Part shown: piece by piece, positions 1 through 7,744 of the stretch
Numbering within the stretch: position 1 is the stretch's first letter
Layout of the letters: each line of letters opens with the position of its first letter
Source of the DNA: an uncultured Bacteroidota bacterium
GTDB taxonomy: Bacteria; Bacteroidota; Bacteroidia; Chitinophagales; Chitinophagaceae
NCBI GenBank assembly: GCA_903853805.1
Contig: CAINUN010000064.1
Span: 1-48,253, forward strand
Direction: 5' to 3'
DNA length: 48,253 bases
Notes under the pieces: generated by a model
What the model saw: the letters and a program-made list of their open reading frames with translations, nothing else
Told to the model about the DNA's origin: nothing
Databases searched by the model: none
Position numbers and translations under genes: made by a program

Positions 1-217
1 CAGCACTCTCCACACCATTTGCATAATCATTCACAGTTGTAAAAGGGATAGTTACTGTTCCACCTGTTGCAGAACCATTACCAGTGAAAGTGATTTCAAG
101 AGCATTTGATAAAGCCAATTGAACTGTTTGTGAAGCGGTTCCAGAAGCATTTGATTGTGCGAAAGAAGCTGATGTGAAACCGAGGATTGCTGTAGCAGCG
201 ATGATAATTTTTTTCAT
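1..217 (-). CDS. Secreted protein, N-terminal part (runs off the window)
   Basis: The frame opens at an ATG at 217 and stays open to the window edge, giving about 72 residues. It starts MKKIIIAATAILGFTSASFA, a clean Sec signal peptide (basic start, hydrophobic core, A-x-A-like end), then a Ser/Thr/Gly/Asn-rich segment with alternating polar and hydrophobic residues typical of secreted beta-sandwich proteins. It is probably exported to the periplasm or surface. I do not recognise the family; small secreted Bacteroidota proteins with this look are common. The leader is A/C-rich (repeats of AAAC) with no Shine-Dalgarno sequence, as usual in this phylum. The C-terminus lies outside the window, so function cannot be assigned. 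Confidence 0.75.
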   Translation of the reverse strand, partial: MKKIIIAATAILGFTSASFAQSNASGTASQTVQLALSNALEITFTGNGSATGGTVTIPFTTVNDYANGVESA

Positions 218-250
218 TTTGTTTTGTTTGTTTTTGTTTGTTTGATGATG

Positions 251-280
251 CAAAGATGCGGCGGGTTTCACTACCTGCAA
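251..280 (-). promoter_or_regulatory. Bacteroidota-type promoter for the 1-217 gene
   Basis: On the minus strand, CATCTTTG (251-258) is a one-mismatch match to TAnnTTTG. A TTG lies 19 bp upstream (278-280). The predicted mRNA starts about 245 and has a short AAAC-rich leader. Confidence 0.5.
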
Positions 281-377
281 CACAATTCATGGGCTTAACA
301 CGGGTTTTGTAAGCGCGTAACAAGTCGTTAAGAAATGGGATTAAACAAAACATTCATTTCGCAATGATGAATTGATA

Positions 378-385
378 TATTTTTG
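378..385 (+). promoter_or_regulatory. -7 element TATTTTTG almost touching the flippase ATG
   Basis: TATTTTTG fits TAnnTTTG exactly and ends only 5 nt before the ATG at 391, with a weak TTTC about 17 bp upstream. The start of transcription would fall at or within a few bases of the ATG, predicting a leaderless or nearly leaderless mRNA. Confidence 0.5.
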
Positions 386-390
386 TCTCA

Positions 391-1878
391 ATGGGCATTG
401 TATTCAGGCAGTCAGTAAAATCATCCATCGTCATTTTTGCAGGCGCTTTGCTTGGTGCACTTATCATTTATCTCCAACAACTTTATTTTCCTAAACAAGA
501 GTTTGGTTTCATCCGAAATTTCACAAATCAGGCGGTAGTAATGTCACAGGTTACAATGTTGGGGATGAATATTGTAATGGCTATTTACATTCATAAATAT
601 CCAGCGGGCGATGCGAGAAAACCCGTATTGATAACATTGAGTTTAATAATCCCTATAGTCATTACAGGATTTCTTTCTTTATTCTATTTTTTACTGAAGC
701 CTCAAATCATTCATTTTTTTAAGCCAGTTGACCAACCATTTATTGACCGCTTTTATTTGTGGCTTCCCCTTTTCACATTGTTATGGAGCGTATTGCTTCT
801 TTTGGAACACTACTTAAATAGTCAACTTAAGATAGCACTTTCGGTAATGATGCGTGAAGTAGTGTTGCGCTTGTTCAACATTGCAATGATTATTTTATAT
901 GTAGCTAGCTATTTTTCTTATACACAGTTTGTGATTGGCAGTGTGTTGATTTATCTAGTTCCTATTATTTTTCTTTGGGTAATTTGTAAAAAGACTGAAG
1001 GTTTTGGGCTTTCTTTTCAATGGAATCTTATTTCAAAGAAAGAATACAAAGACATCATTCACTTTGCTTGGTATCACACCTTGATGGGCATTTCATTGAA
1101 CTTGCTTGGTTATCTTGACGCTTTAATGTTAGCACCGCTTGATAAATCAGGAATGAGCTCTGTTGCAGAATATTCTATTGCAGTATTCATCATTACCATC
1201 ATGCAAATTCCTTACCGTTCCATGGCAACTGCAACACTGCCAGACCTTACTAAATCGTATGAAGCCAACGACATGATTAAGGTAAATGAGTATTTTAAAC
1301 GAGCTGCAATCAATGTCTTAATAGTTGCCTTGGGCATGTGGCTATTGATTGTAATGAACATGCATAATGCAGTTCTTATTTTACATAAAGGTTACGATTC
1401 TGTAACTAATTTGGTGATTATTCTCTCTATAGGAAAATTGGTGGATATGGCTACAGGATTAAATAACGAAATGATAAGTGTTTCGAAACACTACAAGTTC
1501 AATTTCTACATTTCATTAATTTTAGTAGGAATGATTTTTTTGTTCAACAGAATTTTGATACCAGTTTATGGCGTTTATGGCGCAGCATTTGGGACCACAT
1601 TGGCGTTAGTCATTTTCAACATTTCCAAGCTTATTTTTCTTTGGAAAAAAATGAGATTGCAGCCGTTTACAAAATCAAGTGTTTGGGTATTAGCAGCGGG
1701 TGTTGTTACAGGAATATTTTCCTATTTGGTACCTTTTATGATCAATCCCATTATTGATGTGATTATCCGGAGCACGATGATTGTGGTGATTTTTGGTTTT
1801 CTTTTGGTTATTTCAAAACCTTCTGAGGACTTAAATCATTTTTTAGATTCCGTAAAGAAAAACAAACGTTTGTTTTAA
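391..1878 (+). CDS. Polysaccharide (Wzx-like) flippase, MOP superfamily
   Basis: A 495-residue integral membrane protein with about 12-14 hydrophobic helices spread evenly over its length and short polar loops. The pattern and length match the oligosaccharidyl-lipid flippase branch of the MOP superfamily, which moves undecaprenyl-linked O-antigen or capsule units across the inner membrane. Family-like features are the N-terminal helix pair and the segment IMQIPYRSMATATLPDLTKS in mid-protein. It stands alone between a divergent secreted protein and a convergent DUF5606 gene, so its partner polymerase and transferases are elsewhere. A second flippase lies at 33436-34881. The exact substrate cannot be read from sequence. 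Confidence 0.85.
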   Translation: MGIVFRQSVKSSIVIFAGALLGALIIYLQQLYFPKQEFGFIRNFTNQAVVMSQVTMLGMNIVMAIYIHKYPAGDARKPVLITLSLIIPIVITGFLSLFYFLLKPQIIHFFKPVDQPFIDRFYLWLPLFTLLWSVLLLLEHYLNSQLKIALSVMMREVVLRLFNIAMIILYVASYFSYTQFVIGSVLIYLVPIIFLWVICKKTEGFGLSFQWNLISKKEYKDIIHFAWYHTLMGISLNLLGYLDALMLAPLDKSGMSSVAEYSIAVFIITIMQIPYRSMATATLPDLTKSYEANDMIKVNEYFKRAAINVLIVALGMWLLIVMNMHNAVLILHKGYDSVTNLVIILSIGKLVDMATGLNNEMISVSKHYKFNFYISLILVGMIFLFNRILIPVYGVYGAAFGTTLALVIFNISKLIFLWKKMRLQPFTKSSVWVLAAGVVTGIFSYLVPFMINPIIDVIIRSTMIVVIFGFLLVISKPSEDLNHFLDSVKKNKRLF

Positions 1879-1881
1879 CAA

Positions 1882-1907
1882 AAAAGCCAACCCAAAGGTT
1901 AGCTTTT
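1882..1907. terminator. Bidirectional terminator between convergent genes
   Basis: AAAAGC-C-AACC, loop CAAA, then GGTT-A-GCTTTT: an inverted repeat with one mismatch, with A-tract and T-tract ends. It sits between the flippase stop (1878) and the DUF5606 stop (1916) and can serve both strands. Confidence 0.75.
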
Positions 1908-1915
1908 CAAATAGT

Positions 1916-2470
1916 TTATTCTTCTGTTGTTTTCTTTTTAGTGTTTTTCTTTGGCTTTTCTTCAGTCACAGTGGTGTTGTCATGTGCAGTTTTTTTTGCT
2001 CTTGATTTTTTTGCAGGCTTTTCTTCTTCTACTTCCACAACAGCAGTTGCCTCATCTTCTGATTGGTTGTTTTCTTGGACAATTTCAAACTTGAGCAAAT
2101 CATTTTTTTTCAACACTTCAAACCACTTCAGCATTTTCTTCATGTCGCTAACATAAACACGCTCTTCATCAAAATCAGGGAATATGCTTTTGAAGTATGA
2201 TTTAATCTCGTTGTTGCTCGCTGTTTTTACTTTGGGTTTTTCTACATTTTCGTTTTCTTTCATTTTCTGAAAAACCTCATGAAGACGAACATTATCTGAG
2301 ACAGTATAAACCTCTATACTTTCGAGTGGAGTAACATTATGTAAACGCGAAGGAATATACTTGATAGTATTGTCATCAAGATTCCTGACGATGGCGCCAT
2401 CGTTTTTGGTTGCTTTCAGTTGGAAAAGTCCGCCCATTCCTGTAACGGCAACTATCTCTCTGTAATCCAT
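1916..2470 (-). CDS. DUF5606 family protein with lysine-rich tail
   Basis: A 184-residue protein whose first ~125 residues match the Bacteroidota-restricted DUF5606 family: an N-terminal beta-rich module (YREIVAVTGMGGLFQLKATK) that ends in VRLHEVFQKMKE, then a short helical module around SYFKSIFPDFDEERVYVSDM. The last ~50 residues are low complexity, alternating acidic runs with KKSRAKK and KKNTKKK clusters, like histone-H1-type or nucleic-acid-binding tails. The family has no established function that I know; the tail suggests, but does not prove, DNA or RNA contact. The start ATG at 2470 follows a perfect -7 element by 20 nt. It is soluble, with no signal peptide. Confidence 0.8.
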   Translation of the reverse strand: MDYREIVAVTGMGGLFQLKATKNDGAIVRNLDDNTIKYIPSRLHNVTPLESIEVYTVSDNVRLHEVFQKMKENENVEKPKVKTASNNEIKSYFKSIFPDFDEERVYVSDMKKMLKWFEVLKKNDLLKFEIVQENNQSEDEATAVVEVEEEKPAKKSRAKKTAHDNTTVTEEKPKKNTKKKTTEE

Positions 2471-2490
2471 AATTTTTCTTTAAAGGTGCG

Positions 2491-2498
2491 CAAAAATA
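2491..2498 (-). promoter_or_regulatory. -7 element TATTTTTG for the DUF5606 gene
   Basis: Perfect TAnnTTTG on the minus strand, 20 nt before the ATG at 2470. No convincing -33 TTTG is seen at the usual distance. Confidence 0.5.
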
Positions 2499-2534
2499 AG
2501 TCTTTACCTCAAAGAAAAACACAGTCAGAAGAAA

Positions 2535-5500
2535 TTATCGAAGCAGTAAAATATCCCCCTTAAATCGTTGCTCTACGTTTTGTTTATATCCACATAGCGC
2601 TCGGATATAATAATAGTAAGAGCCAATCACCTGTTGTTCACCGTTGAAAGTGCCATCCCAGCGTTCATTTACATTCTTACCACAAAAAACGCGTTGACCA
2701 TACCGATTGTAAATGGAAAATTCTTTTAGCTCCATATCACCTTTAAACAGCACACCAACACCATCATTTCTTCCATCATTATTTGGCGTGAAAGCTGATG
2801 GCACAAAAACGGTACAACAATCATCGTAGTTGACTTCAGCGAAAGCAGTGTCTTCACAACCTTTCGCATCTGTCACAACTACGAAGTACTTCCCATTATT
2901 TAAACTAAAGATAGAATCGGCTGTTGATGATGTGCTCCACAAATAAACATAAGGAGAAGTGCCACCCGCTACTTCAACGCGAATAGCGCCCTCATTATCT
3001 GTGCCGATGCAATCATTGTTTCGGATGACCATATTCATGTCCATTACTTTCGGCGAAGGAACATAAACCGAGGTATCCTTAACACAACCTTTATCATCCG
3101 TCACTTGAACAGCATAGTTGGTGCTTGCTAGATTTGAAAAGAAATTAGATAACGATGGAAATCCATTGTTGATAGCAAATTGTAAAGGAGGGTTTCCTCC
3201 AGAAGCATAAACTGTCAATTCACCATCATCCACCCCAAAACAGGTTGCAGGTTTTGTGTTTACGCTGTCAACATAAATATGGGGATAACCAATTAGAATA
3301 ACATTGGTGTCTTTCAAACAACCATTAGCATCCTGAATGGTTACAACATAGATGCCCGCTCCAAGATTTTGGAATAAATTGTTAAGAGCAAACCCTTCAT
3401 TATTCAGTTGATATTGCAATGGCAATGTTCCACCATTGCTGCTAACGGAAATACTACCATCTGAAAAACCTTCACAAGTTGGTTGAGTAATTTGAAATGA
3501 CGTAATCTTCAAAATTTGCGGTTGAGAAATGACAGCAGTTGTGTCTTTAATACAACCGTTTGCATCTTTTACGGTAATAGTATAACTGCCTACCGAAAGG
3601 TTTTTTATTGAATCATTTATTTGAAATATTCCGCCATTGACTGCATAATTGTAAGTCGGAGTACCGCCAATTCCATTTACAATTACAAATCCATTTGCAT
3701 CTCCAAAACATTTTGTTTCAAATTCTGTAATAGCAATTTGAATAGAGGAAGGTTGTAAAACATTAATTGTTGTGTCGTGGGTACAATTGTTAGTGTCTTT
3801 AACAGTAATAATATAACTACCTGCAAAAAGTCCAAAGAATGACGTTGTTGATGAGAAAACACCACCATTCATTGCAAATCTATATGGTGAAGTGCCTCCA
3901 TTTGCACTCATCGATATTTCACCATTATTTGCGCCGAAACAGAGAGGTATTGTAATGGAAACAACTTGGGGAATTACCAAAGTAGGCGAAGGAACAAATA
4001 CTGTTGTGTCGTGTGTGCAATTGTTCGAGTCTTTCACTGTGACGAGATAGCTGCTTACAGCAAGTCCTGTAAAAACGTTGACAGACGAAAATGCACCACC
4101 ATTTATTGCATAACGATAGTTTGGAGAACCACCTGAAGCATTCATTGTAATGCTACCATTACTGGAGCCCACACAAAGTGGGAGAGAAATAGAAGTAACC
4201 ACAGGCACTAAAATCGCAGGTGAAGGCACTGTTATTGTAGTGTCATGAACACAATTATTCGAGTCTTTTACTGTGATTAGATAGTTGTTTGCGGAAAGCC
4301 CAGTTAATGTATTGACAGACGAAAAGGTTCCGCCATTAATAGCATAACGATAGTTGGGTGTACCTCCCGATGCATTCATGGTAATGCTGCCATTACTTGA
4401 TCCAACACAAAGAGGAAGCGAAATGGAAGAAACTGCTGGAACAATGACAGATGGTGAGAGAATAGTCAAAGTGGTATCTTTAGTACAATCACTGGCATCT
4501 TTGATTTTATAGACATAAGTTCCTGCAGCAAGCCCTGTAAATGTTGGATTATTTGAATAGCTTCCCGAACCAAGAGCATATTGATACGGCGTTATTCCAT
4601 TGGAAGGAACAGAAGAAATAATACCTGTTGAAATTCCATAACAAGTTAATGGTGTTAAGGAATAAGTTGCATGTACTGTTGAGGGGCTGCTAATATTAAT
4701 TATAGTATCAGAAAAACAAGATGTTGCATCAGAGATTTTGATTGAATAAGTTCCTGGCGCTAAGCTGTCAGTATGAATTGCCGATAACCCATTTGTTGTT
4801 TGAATTAATGTACTTCCTTGCATTACAATTTTTGAGAAAGGGGCTGTACCTGTAGCTGATATTTGATATTTCCCCTTCTTAGTACAAGTAGCTGCCTGAG
4901 TTTGAGAATATGTAAAAGGTGTTTTGGGGGCTATATTAATTGTGTATGCTATTGTCTGTTTAGTCGAGAGTGGACAGCCATCATCTTGATATGTCACAAA
5001 GAAAGTATAGTTACCTATTGCAGCAACAGAGGTATTCCAATTAAAGAAAAAAGTAGGTGCTATAGTATTATTGTTTGATACACTTGCAATTGCTCCTGAT
5101 GGTATACCTGTAACTGTCATGGAGATAGTATTTCCATCGGGGTCAGTAGGATAAATATTGAAAGAAAAGGCTCCCTGTCCTTGGCAAACTTTAAAAGAGG
5201 TTGCACTCATCACAGTGCCGCCATTTGCATTTCCTACATTGCCTGTTGGTGGGTTATTGTTACATGTGCTCAAGACAACAAAGGTCATTTCGCGCATACT
5301 ATAACCTACTAAAACACCATTTCTATACTCATTAACTCTACTTACAACCAACGATTTTTGTGCAAGATTGGGCGTGAAATTTACTTGCCCAGTTATATTA
5401 TCTACGGAAAAAGTTCCAGCCAATACTGCAAGAGGCGAACTTGCTGTATACGGTGCTAAATAAACCACTGTACCTCCTATTACTAATCCATCAACTAAAC

Positions 5501-6125
5501 TGAAGTTTAATGAATCATTATTCGGGTCAACAGCACCAGGATTATATTGTGCAGGTTTATTGATACAGAAAAAAGGAGTGGGGATAGTTGTGTAAGTTAC
5601 TGCCGAATTGTACCCACCTATATTATTTAGCATCGCTTCCAAATTCATAACTGAACTTCCAGGAGCATTAATATTGGAGATAGTAGAGCTTCTACCAGCA
5701 GAGACACCACCTCCCATTGTGCCGTTGAACCTAAATCTCCAATTGGAACAAGTATCTGTTAGCGTGTCAAGTGCTGAGTAGGTGAACTTTTTAACTCCTG
5801 GAATTGTGCCACCATTGCATGTAGTGTTGTTAATTTGTGATGGACAAACAGGAGTAACCTCTGTACCCCCACTTCCAACCAAAGAGAGCGTTTTTGTTTT
5901 AATTAACGTGTTGTATTTATAGACATCAACCTTAGGTGTAGATGTTTGTAATGAAGAGGATACAGAACTAGAGCAATCTCCATAAAAATCCATGATGATA
6001 CTATAAACATTGCCTGAAACATGAACATAGCGAATGTCAGCTCCAAAAAGGTGGTTCGCATTTGCGACAAAGCTTCCTGAAAAAAACAAACAAATAAGGA
6101 GCAATTTGTTTATCCAATCTTTCAT
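2535..6125 (-). CDS. SprB-repeat surface protein with T9SS type B C-terminal domain
   Basis: A 1196-residue secreted giant. Residues 1-23 are a signal peptide ending FVANA. An N-terminal globular region (about 24-400) carries Ig-like and PKD-like stretches. From about residue 490 to 1095 there are roughly eight SprB-type repeats of about 78 residues, each with a C-x-G-x-x-[ND]-G start, a GG-[TS]-x-x-Y turn and a closing VKDSNNCxHDTT-like segment. From about 1104 a gliding-motility-type C-terminal domain starts FVPSAFTPNNDGRND and ends ...GDILLLR, with the IYNRYGQRVF and WDGTFNG motifs that define T9SS type B cargo. It is expected to be exported by type IX secretion and displayed at the surface as an adhesin or motility-related fibre. 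It is a stand-alone gene. The repeats carry paired cysteines, which may form disulfides. Confidence 0.93.
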   Translation of the reverse strand: MKDWINKLLLICLFFSGSFVANANHLFGADIRYVHVSGNVYSIIMDFYGDCSSSVSSSLQTSTPKVDVYKYNTLIKTKTLSLVGSGGTEVTPVCPSQINNTTCNGGTIPGVKKFTYSALDTLTDTCSNWRFRFNGTMGGGVSAGRSSTISNINAPGSSVMNLEAMLNNIGGYNSAVTYTTIPTPFFCINKPAQYNPGAVDPNNDSLNFSLVDGLVIGGTVVYLAPYTASSPLAVLAGTFSVDNITGQVNFTPNLAQKSLVVSRVNEYRNGVLVGYSMREMTFVVLSTCNNNPPTGNVGNANGGTVMSATSFKVCQGQGAFSFNIYPTDPDGNTISMTVTGIPSGAIASVSNNNTIAPTFFFNWNTSVAAIGNYTFFVTYQDDGCPLSTKQTIAYTINIAPKTPFTYSQTQAATCTKKGKYQISATGTAPFSKIVMQGSTLIQTTNGLSAIHTDSLAPGTYSIKISDATSCFSDTIINISSPSTVHATYSLTPLTCYGISTGIISSVPSNGITPYQYALGSGSYSNNPTFTGLAAGTYVYKIKDASDCTKDTTLTILSPSVIVPAVSSISLPLCVGSSNGSITMNASGGTPNYRYAINGGTFSSVNTLTGLSANNYLITVKDSNNCVHDTTITVPSPAILVPVVTSISLPLCVGSSNGSITMNASGGSPNYRYAINGGAFSSVNVFTGLAVSSYLVTVKDSNNCTHDTTVFVPSPTLVIPQVVSITIPLCFGANNGEISMSANGGTSPYRFAMNGGVFSSTTSFFGLFAGSYIITVKDTNNCTHDTTINVLQPSSIQIAITEFETKCFGDANGFVIVNGIGGTPTYNYAVNGGIFQINDSIKNLSVGSYTITVKDANGCIKDTTAVISQPQILKITSFQITQPTCEGFSDGSISVSSNGGTLPLQYQLNNEGFALNNLFQNLGAGIYVVTIQDANGCLKDTNVILIGYPHIYVDSVNTKPATCFGVDDGELTVYASGGNPPLQFAINNGFPSLSNFFSNLASTNYAVQVTDDKGCVKDTSVYVPSPKVMDMNMVIRNNDCIGTDNEGAIRVEVAGGTSPYVYLWSTSSTADSIFSLNNGKYFVVVTDAKGCEDTAFAEVNYDDCCTVFVPSAFTPNNDGRNDGVGVLFKGDMELKEFSIYNRYGQRVFCGKNVNERWDGTFNGEQQVIGSYYYYIRALCGYKQNVEQRFKGDILLLR
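2840..4658 (-). repeat. In-frame SprB repeats, 234-bp period
   Basis: About eight tandem coding repeats. The two best-conserved adjacent units share ISLPLCVGSSNGSITMNASG and lie exactly 234 bp (78 codons) apart (same word at 4147 and 4381). Outer units are much more diverged, so the central pair looks recently duplicated or homogenised. Confidence 0.85.
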
Positions 6126-6611
6126 AGAATATTATTGACTGGTGATAAAATTTTTTTAAAATAACCCATTAAATTATTTCTTTTCAAAATAACAGCAATT
6201 TTAGCGTAACTAAACTTCTTAATTGATAAAGCAGGTATTTTAAGCGATAAAATTTTTTTCGCCCCAACAACTAAATTTATTGAGAAAACAGTGGCTTTGG
6301 TTTGTGCAAAATTTATTTATATAAAATGGCAAGGCGAAGAAATGATTAGTAAATTAAAATGCTGTTGATGTGAATATGTTTTAAGAGAATTAGGGTAAAT
6401 AAACTTCCCTACCACAAACAAGGTTATTAAAGTCCAACTTGACAATTTGGTGTAAGAAAAAGACATGCTGTTTTAAAGACAGCTTGATGAACAGGCACGC
6501 GGTTCTTAAGGGTTATGCACTCCATTTATTTAGGTGGCTATTATTACTTTTGTCTTTTCCTTTACTTATTCTCAAATAGATTCTTAATTTAGGGCATTAT
6601 TTACGTTTTTT
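6126..6611. other. Intergenic gap, divergent control region without an array
   Basis: This 486-bp AT-rich gap separates the SprB-repeat gene from the lipoprotein gene. I see no open frame, no tRNA and no 21-bp repeat, unlike every other large gap in the window. The 14-bp word GATAAAATTTTTTT occurs twice (6144 and 6246). A weak minus-strand TTATTTTG (6185-6192) could be the -7 of the SprB-repeat gene. Confidence 0.5.
6545..6552 (+). promoter_or_regulatory. -7 element TACTTTTG for the repeat lipoprotein
   Basis: Perfect TAnnTTTG match about 60 nt before the ATG at 6612. No clear TTG is seen at -33, so the call is moderate. Confidence 0.4.
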
Positions 6612-7619
6612 ATGAAACAACTATCCAAATTTTTGTTGGTATTTGCTGTAGCAGCCATTGTGTATTCTTGCACCAAACCTAGAAGATACACCATCCCTCC
6701 AACACCCACTACCAAACATACCTATATCAGTGGTGCTATTTATGATTCTGCTGGAAATACCCTGCCTGTATATTGGCAAGATAGCGTGATGGTTTACTTA
6801 TCGTCAAATACGTTGGGCTATGCAAAATCAATCGCAGTGACTGGCACAGATGTTTATGTGGCTGGTCAAGTGACTATGGATTCAATTAATAAACCAGTGA
6901 TTTGGAAAAACACCCTTCCTACCTATCTATCGGATAGTGCAGGTATGGTTACAAGCATTAAAGTAACTGGACTGAGTGTTTATGCATCGGGGTATATTAC
7001 ATACTCTGGCATAACCTATCCTGCGTTGTGGACCAACGGTGTTATGGCTATGCTGTCTACCAATTCGGGCTCTGCAAATAATATATTTGTATCGGGTAAT
7101 GATGTATATGTGGGTGGCAATATGCTCGATACTATCAGTATGAGCAAAACAGTGCCTGTGGTATGGAAAAACGGGACTATTTACTATACCAATCAAATTT
7201 CAGGAACAGTCAATTCAGTCTTTGTTTCAGGTAATGATCTGTATATAGCAGGACAAATGGATCAAGGCATGAACATGAATGCCTTTGTGATGAAAAATGG
7301 TGTTGAGACAGTACTTTCTCTTTATGGTGGCAGCGCCAATCATGTATTTGTAGACAGCAATAACGTGTATGTTTCTGGCTCTTCTTTTAGTAGCTCACAA
7401 GCAAGTTTTTACAATCCTGCCCTTTGGAAAAATGGTGCAAATTCTGGCTTTGTTAACAACACTATTTTCGGAGAAGTGACCGCAGCAACCAAAGTAGGTA
7501 CCATGGTTTATTCAGTGGGTTTTGGCGAAATATTCGGTGTGCCAAAGTACTGGGTCAATGGTGAAGAATATAATTTGACATCATTGTTTGGCGTTGCAAC
7601 AGATATTGTTGTGAAATAA
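6612..7619 (+). CDS. Lipoprotein with repeated propeller-like blades
   Basis: A 335-residue protein that starts MKQLSKFLLVFAVAAIVYSC, a lipoprotein signal with the lipobox ending at Cys20, so it should be lipidated and membrane anchored. The rest is six to seven copies of a blade of about 45 residues: VSGNDVYVAG, then a short linker, then W-K-N-G, then LS/TS and a turn. This resembles single-blade repeat proteins that fold as beta-propellers. Variants include VTGTDVYVAG, VTGLSVYASG, VSGNDLYIAG and VDSNNVYVSG. I do not recognise a specific binding function; propellers of this kind usually bind glycans or proteins at the cell surface. It is monocistronic with a strong terminator. Confidence 0.8.
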   Translation: MKQLSKFLLVFAVAAIVYSCTKPRRYTIPPTPTTKHTYISGAIYDSAGNTLPVYWQDSVMVYLSSNTLGYAKSIAVTGTDVYVAGQVTMDSINKPVIWKNTLPTYLSDSAGMVTSIKVTGLSVYASGYITYSGITYPALWTNGVMAMLSTNSGSANNIFVSGNDVYVGGNMLDTISMSKTVPVVWKNGTIYYTNQISGTVNSVFVSGNDLYIAGQMDQGMNMNAFVMKNGVETVLSLYGGSANHVFVDSNNVYVSGSSFSSSQASFYNPALWKNGANSGFVNNTIFGEVTAATKVGTMVYSVGFGEIFGVPKYWVNGEEYNLTSLFGVATDIVVK

Positions 7620-7640
7620 AAAAGACAACCAACTTTTATG

Positions 7641-7674
7641 AAAAAAGCCATCTCTATTACGGGGTGGCTTTTTT
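7641..7674 (+). terminator. Rho-independent terminator after the repeat lipoprotein
   Basis: AAAAAAGCCA ... TGGCTTTTTT, a 10-bp perfect stem ending in a T run, 22 bp after the stop codon. Confidence 0.9.
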
Positions 7675-7713
7675 AGTTTAAGGATTGGTTTTCTATAAAC
7701 CCAATAAACAGCC

Positions 7714-7721
7714 TACTTTTG
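7714..7721 (+). promoter_or_regulatory. -7 element TACTTTTG that sets the RND start
   Basis: Perfect TAnnTTTG. It lies downstream of a possible TTG start at 7685 and 23 nt before the ATG at 7745, so the mRNA should begin near 7726 and the upstream TTG cannot be used. Confidence 0.55.
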
Positions 7722-7744
7722 CGCTCAATTTTTCCATTAGCAAC

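Noticed and set aside
6126-6611. A 21-bp array in the sixth large gap
   Set aside because: I looked for repeated words in register and found only one 14-bp word repeated 102 bp apart, which is not a multiple of 21.
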